Positions 1 through 8,319 of a stretch of DNA of 15,498 nucleotides are shown here, one piece after another (position 1 is the stretch's first letter; each line of letters starts with the position of its first letter). The notes under the pieces were generated by a model, which saw only the letters and a list, made by a program, of their open reading frames with translations, searched no databases and was not told where the DNA came from. The stretch spans positions 1 through 15,498 of the forward strand of contig CAKZZJ010000173.1 in NCBI GenBank assembly GCA_937885165.1, written 5' to 3'. Both the position numbers and the translations under genes were made by a program. Source of the DNA: an uncultured Caryophanales bacterium (GTDB lineage Bacteria; Bacillota_I; Bacilli_A; Acholeplasmatales; Anaeroplasmataceae).

Positions 1-235
1 CACCTAATGAATACCTTTATTTAAATAATGGTAATAACCAATACTTATGCAAGTGTGATGTTTTGGATTTGTTATATAAAATATAATTGCAACAGTTATG
101 ATGAAACTAAAATTCATGCCCTTGGCATAGGGTATGCATCAAAATAGGAAACAACAAAATGAATAAATAACTTTGAAAAAACCATACTTTTAGTGATTCT
201 TTATCTTAAAACGGAAAACTCAAAAAAATTTTAAT
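1..235. other. Gene-poor left edge; possible IS end
   Basis: No convincing gene is visible. A reading frame open from the left edge (3-86, plus, 27 codons ending TAA) could be the tail of a truncated gene, but nothing in it is recognisable. Read on the minus strand, the stretch begins GGTTTTTTCAAAG at 183, contains ACACTTGCATAA (45-56) and ends in AGGTG at the window edge. That layout would suit the non-coding end of an insertion sequence whose transposase starts just off the window. A second stretch at 12797-12852 shares the ACACTTGCATAA word. The insertion-sequence reading is an inference and is weak. Confidence 0.25.
115..137. repeat. Cluster of overlapping small hairpins
   Basis: Three competing stems occupy 23 bases: ATGCC/GGCAT (116-120 with 124-128, loop of 3), GCATA/TATGC (125-129 with 133-137, loop of 3) and CATGCCC/GGGTATG (115-121 with 130-136, with a G-U pair in plus-strand RNA and an A-C mismatch in minus-strand RNA). 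No U tract follows on either strand, so it is not a standard terminator. Function is unknown. Confidence 0.4.
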
Positions 236-1534
236 TTAGCTAATTTTGTCATTCGCTATTTCAAATATAAGAGCTTCTTCTTCTACTTTTACGTGACCAT
301 TTATGTCATAATATTTATCGCTTAAAAGTTCTTTATAATTACCATAAAGATCTATTTTTATTTCACCTTTATAATGATTTAAATTAATTATTCCTCTTAA
401 TTCCTGAATACTGTTTTTTATGGAAATAATAACTACATCATCTACTACTTTATAATCCCAAATACCATTAATAAAGCATTCTCTTTTTTTGATTTTATTT
501 AATTTTTTTATCAGATCAACTATGCCATCCTTATTATAATTCTCCCATTTTATTTCATCTATTTCAAATAGATTAGGTAGCCTTTTTGTTAGTGTTTCAA
601 TACCATTATATAAAAACATCATTCCCTTTGTAAGATAAGATAATGTAAGAATATTTTTTAACCTTATTTCATCATTTAAAAATGAAACAGCCCTTCCGAA
701 ATCATGATTTTCAATAAATCTTACTTTTATGTAATTCAAAGGATACATTGCTTCTTCATCATAAACTCTTTTTAAATATTCTGTAATTTCACATTCACCT
801 TTTAAATATTGTTGTAAATAATCATTACAGTCATATTCATATTCAGCATCAAATAAATTATATAATTCGCCATCACTTGATGTGTTATAGCCTAAATCCC
901 TAATATATTTATTGAAATTCAAGTGTATTGTTTCAGCAAGTAAAAATATATCATTATTTATTTTTTTTACTTCTTTAAATGCATATTCAAAAAAATCATA
1001 AGGGATTAATGATGCAACATCAAAGCGGTAGCCATCAACTCCTAGTTTTGTGTAATAAATGAGTACATCTTTAAGATATTCATATGTCTTTTTATCTTCA
1101 AAATTTAAATCAGTTACATCACTCCAATCACCTACTCTGTTTTTAAATTCACCATTCATAGTTTTATAAAACCACTCTGGATGTCTTTGTGTAAGAATAG
1201 AATCCCTTGATGTATGATTAAATACTATATCCATTATTATTTTCATATCAAGTTTATGAATATCATTAATTAGATTTTTAAAATCATCTAATGATCCATA
1301 ATCTTCATTTATCGCATAATAATCATAAACTGAATATGGAGATCCGATGCTGCCTTTTCTGTTTAATTTTCCTATCGGATGGATTGGTAAAAGTTCGATA
1401 TAATCAATTCCTAAATCCTTAATTCTTTTTAAATCTTTTCTTAAACCTTCAAAGTTATGAGTATCTGAATATTGTCTTACGAATACTTGATATATTATTT
1501 TATTTCTTAGATTAAGATTAGTTGTTGCTGCCAT
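236..1534 (-). CDS. Alpha-amylase family glycosidase (GH13), cytoplasmic
   Basis: This 432-aa enzyme probably hydrolyses or rearranges alpha-1,4 (possibly alpha-1,6) glucans such as maltodextrin. The four conserved GH13 regions of the (beta/alpha)8 barrel are present in order: DIVFNH (102-107), GYRFDVASL (168-176, nucleophile Asp172), LLAETIHL (198-205, acid/base Glu201) and FIENHD (273-278, transition-state stabiliser Asp278). The catalytic triad is therefore intact. A beta-rich C-terminal domain follows from about residue 355. There is no signal peptide or carbohydrate-binding module, so it should act on imported or stored oligosaccharides. The start is fixed by GAGGT about 6 bases before the ATG. 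It stands alone and is transcribed away from leuS. Exact substrate and GH13 subfamily cannot be read from sequence alone. Confidence 0.9.
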   Translation of the reverse strand: MAATTNLNLRNKIIYQVFVRQYSDTHNFEGLRKDLKRIKDLGIDYIELLPIHPIGKLNRKGSIGSPYSVYDYYAINEDYGSLDDFKNLINDIHKLDMKIIMDIVFNHTSRDSILTQRHPEWFYKTMNGEFKNRVGDWSDVTDLNFEDKKTYEYLKDVLIYYTKLGVDGYRFDVASLIPYDFFEYAFKEVKKINNDIFLLAETIHLNFNKYIRDLGYNTSSDGELYNLFDAEYEYDCNDYLQQYLKGECEITEYLKRVYDEEAMYPLNYIKVRFIENHDFGRAVSFLNDEIRLKNILTLSYLTKGMMFLYNGIETLTKRLPNLFEIDEIKWENYNKDGIVDLIKKLNKIKKRECFINGIWDYKVVDDVVIISIKNSIQELRGIINLNHYKGEIKIDLYGNYKELLSDKYYDINGHVKVEEEALIFEIANDKIS

Positions 1535-1551
1535 TTTTCTACCTCACATCT

Positions 1552-1580
1552 AATATAACAAATGAAATAAATTAATTCAA
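1552..1580 (-). promoter_or_regulatory. Candidate sigma-A promoter for the GH13 gene (proximal)
   Basis: On the minus strand TTGAAT (1575-1580), a 17-base spacer and TATATT (1552-1557) fit the consensus. The start point would fall near 1545, right at the ribosome binding site, giving a leader of only about 11 bases. That makes it less certain. Confidence 0.35.
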
Positions 1581-1618
1581 TATTGAGTTTTATGTTTAAA
1601 TTTTCTCATTTTAAAATA

Positions 1619-1648
1619 ATTATACAATTATTTGAAAATGTGTGATAA
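1619..1648 (-). promoter_or_regulatory. Candidate sigma-A promoter for the GH13 gene (distal)
   Basis: On the minus strand TTATCA (1643-1648), an 18-base spacer and a perfect TATAAT (1619-1624). It would give a leader of roughly 80 bases. It overlaps the candidate leuS promoter on the other strand, so the two could interfere. Confidence 0.4.
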
Positions 1649-1659
1649 AATAATATATG
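1632..1659 (+). promoter_or_regulatory. Candidate promoter for the leuS-suf-def directon
   Basis: TTGAAA (1632-1637), a 16-base spacer and TATATG (1654-1659) lie just ahead of the leuS ribosome binding site AAGGAGG (1668-1674). The -10 match is only 4 of 6. No other promoter-like sequence is evident inside the directon's tiny gaps. Confidence 0.35.
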
Positions 1660-1684
1660 GGTCAAAAAAGGAGGCTTTTTTAAT

Positions 1685-4084
1685 ATGGCTGAATATAATC
1701 ATATAAAAATTGAAAAGAAATGGCAAAAATATTGGGATGACAATAATACATTTTATACTGATGTTTGGGATTTTTCCAAACCAAAATATTATGTCCTAGA
1801 CATGTTCCCATATCCTTCAGGAGAAGGTCTTCATGTAGGTCATCCTGAGGGCTATACCGCAACTGATATTCTAGCGAGAATGAAAAGAATGCAGGGATAT
1901 AATGTACTTCATCCGATGGGTTTTGATGCCTTTGGTCTTCCTGCTGAACAATACGCTATAAAAACCGGTAATAACCCAGCTGATTTTACTTATAAAAATA
2001 TTGAGACATTCAAAAAACAGCTTAAGATGTTAGGCCTTTCTTTTGACTGGAGTAAAGAAATTGCAACATGTGACCCGAAATTTTACAAATGGACACAATG
2101 GATTTTTATTGAACTTTATAAAAAAGGATTGGCAAAAGAAATAGAAATGCCTGTCAATTGGTGTGAAGAATTAAATTCCGTTTTAGCTAATGATGAAGTA
2201 ATAGATGGCAAAAGTGAAAGAGGCGGATACCCTGTTGTAATAAAAAAGATGAAACAGTGGGTGCTTGATATTCCTAAATATGCTGAAACATTATTAAAAA
2301 ATCTTGATAAGCTAGACTGGCCAGAATCAACAAAAGAGATGCAGAGAAACTGGATTGGTAAATCAATAGGTGCACACATTGATTTTAATGTCAGTGATAC
2401 TGATTATAAATTCAAAGTATTTACAACAAGACCAGATACACTTTTTGGTGCGACATATTGTGTTTTATCGCCAGAACATGAAATAGTAGATAAAATAACT
2501 ACATTAAAACAAAAACCATATGTTGATGCCTATAAAAAGGAATGCAAAAACAAAACTGATAGAGAAAGAACAGAAAATAAAGAAAAGACCGGTATCTTTA
2601 CCGGAGCTTATGCAGTAAATCCAGTAAACAATAAACTTATTCCAATCTGGATTTCTGATTATGTATTAATTTCCTATGGTACTGGTGCGATTATGGCAGT
2701 ACCTGCTCATGATGAAAGGGACTACGCATTTGCTAAGAAATTTGGTATTGATATCATCGAAGTATTAAAAGGTGGAGATATTACAAAAGAAGCTTATGTT
2801 GATGATGGAATTCATGTTAATTCAGGCTTTTTGGATGGTTTAAATAAGAAGGATGCCATAGATAAAATTTGTGAATACCTAGAAAAAAACAAAATCGGTA
2901 AAAAAGCTATAACATATAAATTTCATGAATGGATTTTTGCAAGACAAAGATATTGGGGTGAACCAGTACCTATAGTTCATTATAAAGATCATGATGAAAC
3001 TCTTGATATTGATGAATTACCACTAGTATTACCAGTACTTAAAAATTACAAAGCTAAAAATGGTTCTTCTCCTTTAGAAAATGATCAGGATTGGGTTAAT
3101 TATAATAAAAATGGCAATAGTGGTAAAAGGGAAGTCAATACTATGCCAGGAAGTGCTGGATCAAGCTGGTATTTTATGCGTTATATTGACCCAAATAATG
3201 ATAAAGAATTCGCAAATTATGAATTATTAAAGCATTGGTTACCTGTTGACTTATATGTGGGCGGACCTGAACATACAGTTGGACATCTATTATATTCAAG
3301 ATTTTGGACTGAATTTTTACATGATCAAGGCTACATCTATACTGATGAACCATTCAAGAAATTAGTTCATCAAGGTATGATATTAGGTGAAAATGGTGAA
3401 AAGATGAGTAAGAGCCGTGGTAATGTAGTTAACCCTGATGAAGTAATAAATGAATATGGTGCTGATGCACTACGTTTATTTGAGATGTTTATGGGGCCAC
3501 TTGAGGCAACAAAGCCTTGGAACAATGAAGGATTAAAGGGTGCCCGCAAATTTATTGATAGATTTTATCGACTTATGTTATCAAGTGAATATCAGGATAA
3601 AATCGATGATAATTATGATACTAATTTAGAAAAAGTTTATCATCAAACAGTTAAAAAAGTAACAAATGATTATGAAAATTTATCATTTAATACTGCAATA
3701 TCACAGATGATGGTATTTATTAATGAAGCTTATAAATGTAATCATATTTATAGAGGCTTTTTAGAAGGATTTATAAAACTTATTTCTCCTATTACTCCTC
3801 ATATCGCTGAAGAAATATGGGAAGCATATGGTCATAAGAATTCTATATCAAAGGAAGCTTGGCCAACTTATGATGAAGAAAAAACTATCGAAAATTTAGT
3901 AACATATGCAATATCTATAAATGGAAAATTAAGAGATAAAATTGATCTAGCACTTGATATGGATAAAGATGAAGTGGAAAAGATTGCCCTAGCAAGTGAA
4001 AAAATCAAAAATTTTACTGCCGGCAAGGAAATAATAAAAGTAATAGTTGTCGTAAATAAAATCGTAAATATTGTCGTAAAATAG
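1685..4084 (+). CDS. leuS: Leucyl-tRNA synthetase
   Basis: Charges tRNA-Leu with leucine in the cytoplasm (class Ia synthetase). The 799-aa length is slightly short of the common 805-860 range. The HIGH-type motif HVGH is at 50-53 and KMSKS at 573-577. The inserted CP1 editing domain carries TTRPDTLFG (247-255) and GTGAIMAVPAHDERD (332-346), whose final Asp346 corresponds to the conserved editing aspartate that holds the mischarged amino acid. The C-terminal part is the anticodon-binding helical domain plus a small terminal domain. AAGGAGG sits 10 bases before the ATG. It is the first gene of the directon and its stop lies 7 bases from the next start. There is no room or motif for the T-box leader that often controls this gene in Bacillota. 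Confidence 0.98.
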   Translation: MAEYNHIKIEKKWQKYWDDNNTFYTDVWDFSKPKYYVLDMFPYPSGEGLHVGHPEGYTATDILARMKRMQGYNVLHPMGFDAFGLPAEQYAIKTGNNPADFTYKNIETFKKQLKMLGLSFDWSKEIATCDPKFYKWTQWIFIELYKKGLAKEIEMPVNWCEELNSVLANDEVIDGKSERGGYPVVIKKMKQWVLDIPKYAETLLKNLDKLDWPESTKEMQRNWIGKSIGAHIDFNVSDTDYKFKVFTTRPDTLFGATYCVLSPEHEIVDKITTLKQKPYVDAYKKECKNKTDRERTENKEKTGIFTGAYAVNPVNNKLIPIWISDYVLISYGTGAIMAVPAHDERDYAFAKKFGIDIIEVLKGGDITKEAYVDDGIHVNSGFLDGLNKKDAIDKICEYLEKNKIGKKAITYKFHEWIFARQRYWGEPVPIVHYKDHDETLDIDELPLVLPVLKNYKAKNGSSPLENDQDWVNYNKNGNSGKREVNTMPGSAGSSWYFMRYIDPNNDKEFANYELLKHWLPVDLYVGGPEHTVGHLLYSRFWTEFLHDQGYIYTDEPFKKLVHQGMILGENGEKMSKSRGNVVNPDEVINEYGADALRLFEMFMGPLEATKPWNNEGLKGARKFIDRFYRLMLSSEYQDKIDDNYDTNLEKVYHQTVKKVTNDYENLSFNTAISQMMVFINEAYKCNHIYRGFLEGFIKLISPITPHIAEEIWEAYGHKNSISKEAWPTYDEEKTIENLVTYAISINGKLRDKIDLALDMDKDEVEKIALASEKIKNFTAGKEIIKVIVVVNKIVNIVVK

Positions 4085-4091
4085 AGGTTTT

Positions 4092-5492
4092 ATGAATTCA
4101 TTTAGAATCGGTCTTAGGACTATAAAAACTGCGATAAGCATTTTTATATGTCTAATGCTTTTCTTATTATTAAAATTAATATCAAAAATCGAATGGGTAT
4201 CAGATGATTTATCAAATATGATATATAATCCTTTTTTTGCTGGAATCGCTACGGCATATTCTGTTTCAGCAACTAAAACCAAAAGTATCGAACAAGCAAA
4301 AAATAGATCTATTGCCTCAGTCATCGGTGGTCTCGTTGGTATACTTATTGTATTTTTATATGAAATTATAACAAATAAAGCCTGGCCACTTATAGGGGAT
4401 GCCGATATCGTATCATTCATAATACCATATATCTTATCAACCATTTGTGCGATAATAGTTATTTTAGTATGTCTGTTTTTTAAAAAACCAGGTGCGATAT
4501 TTATTTCAATACTTACATTATTATCAGTAACTATCAATCCATCACCAAGTATTTCTAGTACTTATGGAATATGGCTTTTTGGCTTAAATAGAATATTATC
4601 AACCATAGTTGGCGTATTTGTGGCCTTAGGTGTGAATTTATTTAGGCTTCCTCATATGAATAAAAATAAAGATCTTTTATTCGCAATCGATATTGATTCA
4701 ATACTTAAAAATGATTCTGAAACAATAAAAGGCTATATGAATTATAAATTAAACAAAGTTTATGATTTAGGAATCAATACTACATTCTTCACGACAAGGG
4801 CACCCCATACATTCATGCATTTGCTTGATGATGTAAATATCAATAATCCGATAATATGTATGAGTGGGGCAGCACTTTATGATGCGAAATCACTTAAATA
4901 TATTTATCAAGAAAAAATTGATAATGATGTAGTAAAAAAAATCGATAAAATTCTAAATGAAAATAATGTTTCTTATTTTAAAAACACAATAATAGATGAT
5001 AGCCTTAATATCACATATAACATGCTTGATGATGTATCAAGATTGTATTATGATTCAAAAAAGAATATTAAGTATGCAAACATTTATAAAGGATGTCATG
5101 ATGAAACACTATATTATTTGATTCTTAATAATAAAGAAAAAAATGATGAGATAGAAGCTTTGTTAAAGGAACTTGATAACGATATAGAGATACAAAGAAA
5201 TGATGTAAAAGATGAATTTAAGGATTTAGATAATCTTGAATATTTAAAAATTTATTCTAAAAAAATAAATGATTTAACAGGAATAAAAAATTATTTAAAA
5301 GAAAAAGATATGCGCCTTGTTTCAATGAGTTATGAAAATAAATATTCATATTTTATTGAAGCGGCAAGTTTTTATGTTACAAAAGAAAAAACAAACACTA
5401 AACATTATTTAAAAAATGAATCTCCAAATTCATTATTTGAAATGATTAATAAAATATATTATTCAAAATTATATAAGAAGGAAGTTGATTAG
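4092..5492 (+). CDS. ArAE/FUSC-like membrane protein fused to a degenerate HAD domain
   Basis: A 466-aa two-part protein. Residues 1-185 are a membrane domain with about five or six hydrophobic segments (roughly 10-30, 43-60, 74-92, 105-130, 134-150, 160-184). Its opening (RIGLRTIKTAIS) and its SIEQAKNRSIASVIGG stretch resemble the ArAE_1/DUF939 family, related to FUSC exporters. From about 195 a soluble Cof-like HAD domain follows. FAIDIDS keeps the two aspartates of motif I (Asp200, Asp202), FFTTR resembles motif II, and IICMSGAALYD (255-264) matches the cap entry. The GDxxND motif IV is lost: SYENKYSYFIEAA (413-425) has Tyr at both acidic positions. It is therefore probably not a phosphatase, and a sensing or regulatory role is an inference. 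AGAGG overlapping the leuS stop serves as its ribosome binding site, and sufC starts 3 bases after its stop. Confidence 0.75.
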   Translation: MNSFRIGLRTIKTAISIFICLMLFLLLKLISKIEWVSDDLSNMIYNPFFAGIATAYSVSATKTKSIEQAKNRSIASVIGGLVGILIVFLYEIITNKAWPLIGDADIVSFIIPYILSTICAIIVILVCLFFKKPGAIFISILTLLSVTINPSPSISSTYGIWLFGLNRILSTIVGVFVALGVNLFRLPHMNKNKDLLFAIDIDSILKNDSETIKGYMNYKLNKVYDLGINTTFFTTRAPHTFMHLLDDVNINNPIICMSGAALYDAKSLKYIYQEKIDNDVVKKIDKILNENNVSYFKNTIIDDSLNITYNMLDDVSRLYYDSKKNIKYANIYKGCHDETLYYLILNNKEKNDEIEALLKELDNDIEIQRNDVKDEFKDLDNLEYLKIYSKKINDLTGIKNYLKEKDMRLVSMSYENKYSYFIEAASFYVTKEKTNTKHYLKNESPNSLFEMINKIYYSKLYKKEVD

Positions 5493-5494
5493 TA

Positions 5495-6316
5495 ATGTCT
5501 ACTCTAGAAGTAAAAGATTTATACGCAAGAGTTGAAGAAAAAGAAATATTAAAAGGTGTAAACCTGATGATCAAAACTGGCGAAGTTCATGCTATCATGG
5601 GGCCAAATGGTACAGGTAAATCTACCTTGTCAAGTGTAATTATGGGGAGTCCAAACTACCAAGTACTTGGCGGTGATATCCTTATAGATAACGAATCAAT
5701 CATGGATAAGGCTGTTGATGAAAGAGCTAGAATGGGCATATTCTTAGCTTATCAAAATCCACAGTCAGTATCAGGTGTTACCAATAGTGATTTCATAAGA
5801 GCCGCAATGAAGGCAAAAGAAGGCAAGCCTATATCATTATTTAATTTCATAAAAAGCTATGATAAAGCTACACAGGATTTGAAAATGCCTGAAGATTTAG
5901 CTCATAGATATTTAAATGAGGGCTTTTCAGGTGGAGAAAGAAAAAGAAATGAAATTCTTCAGATGAAGATGTTAAAGCCAAGATTTGCAATACTTGATGA
6001 GATTGATTCAGGACTTGATGTTGATGCCTTAAGAATCGTCGGTGAAAATGTATCAAATATGGTTTCAGATGAATTCGGATGTCTTCTTATAACTCATTAT
6101 CAAAGACTTTTAGATTATATAAAACCTGATTTTGTTCATATAATGATCAATGGCAAAATAGTTAAAACCGGTGGCAAAGAATTAATCAAAAAGATTGATG
6201 AATTTGGTTATGACTGGGTTAAAGAAGAATTAGGCATAGAAATAGAAAAAGAGGATGCGAAAAAGACCCACGCCATCCTTGGTAGCTGTGCTGTAAATAA
6301 AGACAAGAAAATCTAA
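5495..6316 (+). CDS. sufC: Fe-S cluster assembly ATPase SufC
   Basis: The ABC-type ATPase that powers the SufBCD scaffold during Fe-S cluster assembly; it is soluble and not a transporter subunit. Visible elements are Walker A GPNGTGKS (36-43), the Q-loop in AYQNPQ (Gln87), the signature FSGGE (144-148), Walker B FAILDEID (164-171) and the switch His201 in THYQRLL. The SufC-typical GYDWVKEELG end is present. It is then followed by a lysine-rich tail containing a cysteine (Cys265), so the protein is 273 aa, about 12 longer than I recall for Bacillus SufC. It starts 3 bases after the fusion gene's stop, with a weak AAGGA 12 bases upstream. Its TAA overlaps the sufD ATG by one base, which suggests coupled translation. 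Confidence 0.97.
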   Translation: MSTLEVKDLYARVEEKEILKGVNLMIKTGEVHAIMGPNGTGKSTLSSVIMGSPNYQVLGGDILIDNESIMDKAVDERARMGIFLAYQNPQSVSGVTNSDFIRAAMKAKEGKPISLFNFIKSYDKATQDLKMPEDLAHRYLNEGFSGGERKRNEILQMKMLKPRFAILDEIDSGLDVDALRIVGENVSNMVSDEFGCLLITHYQRLLDYIKPDFVHIMINGKIVKTGGKELIKKIDEFGYDWVKEELGIEIEKEDAKKTHAILGSCAVNKDKKI

Positions 6317-7098
6317 TGAACAAAAAAATAGTTGATATATCTACTTTGGGTCAAGATAACATATATCACATAACAAAAATGGATGATGTCATTTATAAAG
6401 TATCATCTTCTTCTACTATTTATGTTGAAAAAGGTATCCATGCTGATATCCTTGATATGATATCAAATGGAGAAATAAAATATTATGTAAATGATAGATC
6501 ATCATTGAAAGTTAATATTATCGATTCTGCCAATACAAATAGATATTTTTCTGTTGATGGAGAAATAAATATAAATGAAATATCAATTAATGATACTTTA
6601 GAAAATTTAGTAGTTGATTTAATAAACAATAATTCTATGATGGATGCCAAAATATTATCAGTTCTTTCAAATGGTAAATCAAAATTCATTCAGAGAGTCA
6701 ATCATAATAAAAATGAGACAATATCTGATATTTCAAATTTTGGTGTCGCAATTAAAAATTCAGATATTATGTTTGATACAACAGGCTTTATCAAACATAG
6801 AATGAATAAATCAAATTGTAGACAATTATCTAAAGGTATAGTAATGGATAATTCTTCATCAATTACATCTAAACCGATATTATTGATTGATGAATATGAT
6901 TGTTTTGCATCACATGGTGCCGCAATCGGCAAAATGAGTGATGAAAGCTTATTTTATTTAATGAGCAGAGGCCTTTCAAAAGATGATGCCTTCTTACTTA
7001 TATTAAATGGTATCATAAAACCATTTATCGATAATATCGATGATGATGTTTTAAAAGAAAAACTTGAAAATGATATCGATAATCTGATAAAGAAGTGA
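6316..7098 (+). CDS. sufD: Short SufD-like Fe-S assembly scaffold subunit
   Basis: Partner of SufB in the SufBCD complex. At 260 aa it is well short of the usual 400 or more for SufD; the N-terminal helical region and part of the beta-helix are missing or much reduced. The C-terminal signature is clear: DEYDCFASHGAAIG (192-205) followed by SDESLFYLMSRGLSKDDA, the same core seen in SufB here (EQLFYLMSRGL). His200 sits in the ASHGA motif at the place of the histidine known to matter in E. coli SufD (His360). No frame break is seen, so this is a compact family member and not a wreck. The start overlaps the sufC stop, and sufS follows after 6 bases. Position between sufC and sufS supports the name. 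Confidence 0.85.
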   Translation: MNKKIVDISTLGQDNIYHITKMDDVIYKVSSSSTIYVEKGIHADILDMISNGEIKYYVNDRSSLKVNIIDSANTNRYFSVDGEININEISINDTLENLVVDLINNNSMMDAKILSVLSNGKSKFIQRVNHNKNETISDISNFGVAIKNSDIMFDTTGFIKHRMNKSNCRQLSKGIVMDNSSSITSKPILLIDEYDCFASHGAAIGKMSDESLFYLMSRGLSKDDAFLLILNGIIKPFIDNIDDDVLKEKLENDIDNLIKK

Positions 7099-7104
7099 TT
7101 ACAT

Positions 7105-8307
7105 ATGGATTTTAAAAAATATAAAAATGATTTTCCTTTATTAAGAGAAAATCCCAATTTAAGCTATTTAGATAGTGCCGCTATGGCATTAAAGCCAGAC
7201 TGTGTTATAAATAGTGTTGATAATTATTATAGAAAATATGGCTGTAATGTTCATAGAGGTGTATATGAATTATCATATGAAGCAACAGAATTATATGAAA
7301 ATGCAAGAAAAACTATTGCTGAATTTTTAAATGCTGATATAGAAGAAATCATATTCACAAGAGGTACTACTTCTTCACTTAATTTAGTTGCTTCATCTTA
7401 TTCATCATTTATTAATGAAGGTGATGAAATTATAACAACAGAATTAGAACATCATTCTTCTCATATGCCTTGGTTTAATGTAGCTAAAAAGAAAAAAGCC
7501 ATAATAAAATATGTAAGTCTTAATAATGATAATAGAATTACATTAGAAGAATTTAAAAAGGTTTTGACTAAAAATACAAAGGTTGTTGCCATAACTTATG
7601 TTTCAAATGTTATGGGCTTTATTACGCCTTTAAAGGAAATAATAAAACTAGCACATGAATATAACGCAAAAGTAATCGTTGATGCCGCTCAGGCAGTCCC
7701 TCATATGAATGTAGATGTCAAGGATTTAGATTGTGACTTCTTGGCTTTTTCAGGTCATAAAATATGTGGACCTACAGGAATAGGCGTACTTTATGGCAAA
7801 AAAGAATTGTTGAATATGATGGACCCAATTGAATTTGGCGGCGATATGGCTGATGAAGTTGATATGGATAATCAAACATATAAAACTATACCATATAAAT
7901 TTGAGGCAGGAACCCCAATTATAGCAGGAGCCATAGGAATGGCTGAGGCCATAAAATATGTTTCTAATATTGGGCTATCTAATATAAATATATATGAATA
8001 TGAATTAAAACAAAAAGCTACTAATGAATTATCAAAGATAGATGGTATAACTATCTATAACAAAACTGCAGAAACAGGAATAATCGCTTTTAATATTGAT
8101 GGCGTGCACCCTCATGATGCCGCAAGCGTATTTGATAATAATAATGTATGTATTAGAGCCGGACACCACTGTGCTCAATTAATCACTAAGCATTTGGGTG
8201 TTTTAGGAACAATAAGGGCATCATTTTATTTTTATAATGATATGAATGATGTAAATAATTTTATTAAAGCTGTAAAAGAAGCTAAGGACTTCTTCGGCAA
8301 ATTCTAG
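7105..8307 (+). CDS. sufS: Cysteine desulfurase SufS
   Basis: A PLP enzyme that removes sulfur from cysteine as a persulfide and passes it to SufU. It is 400 aa, the usual length for group II desulfurases. PLP contacts visible are His117 (in ELEHHSSH), Asp193 and Gln196 (in IVDAAQAV) and Lys219 in AFSGHKICGPTG, which forms the Schiff base. The catalytic cysteine is Cys356 in IRAGHHCAQ, followed by the conserved RAS near 371-373. The ATG lies 7 bases after the sufD stop with AGAAGTGA upstream, a modest ribosome binding site overlapping the sufD end. The adjacent sufU is its cognate sulfur acceptor in Gram-positive SUF systems. Confidence 0.97.
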   Translation: MDFKKYKNDFPLLRENPNLSYLDSAAMALKPDCVINSVDNYYRKYGCNVHRGVYELSYEATELYENARKTIAEFLNADIEEIIFTRGTTSSLNLVASSYSSFINEGDEIITTELEHHSSHMPWFNVAKKKKAIIKYVSLNNDNRITLEEFKKVLTKNTKVVAITYVSNVMGFITPLKEIIKLAHEYNAKVIVDAAQAVPHMNVDVKDLDCDFLAFSGHKICGPTGIGVLYGKKELLNMMDPIEFGGDMADEVDMDNQTYKTIPYKFEAGTPIIAGAIGMAEAIKYVSNIGLSNINIYEYELKQKATNELSKIDGITIYNKTAETGIIAFNIDGVHPHDAASVFDNNNVCIRAGHHCAQLITKHLGVLGTIRASFYFYNDMNDVNNFIKAVKEAKDFFGKF

Positions 8308-8319
8308 GAGTGATAATTT

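Noticed and set aside
1535..1684. T-box riboswitch for leuS
   Set aside because: No T-box consensus, no room for the specifier stem, and no terminator hairpin before the start codon.
2116..2379. 87-aa minus-strand frame inside leuS
   Set aside because: It is a shadow of the leuS coding frame with no ribosome binding site or recognisable motif. The same applies to the other reverse frames inside leuS, the sufC-sufD-sufS region, sufB and the methyltransferase gene.
3989..4537. 182-aa minus-strand frame opposite the leuS end and the fusion gene
   Set aside because: Its length comes from the codon bias of the opposite strand. Hydrophobic runs mirror the membrane segments of the real gene, and it would cross two intact plus-strand genes.
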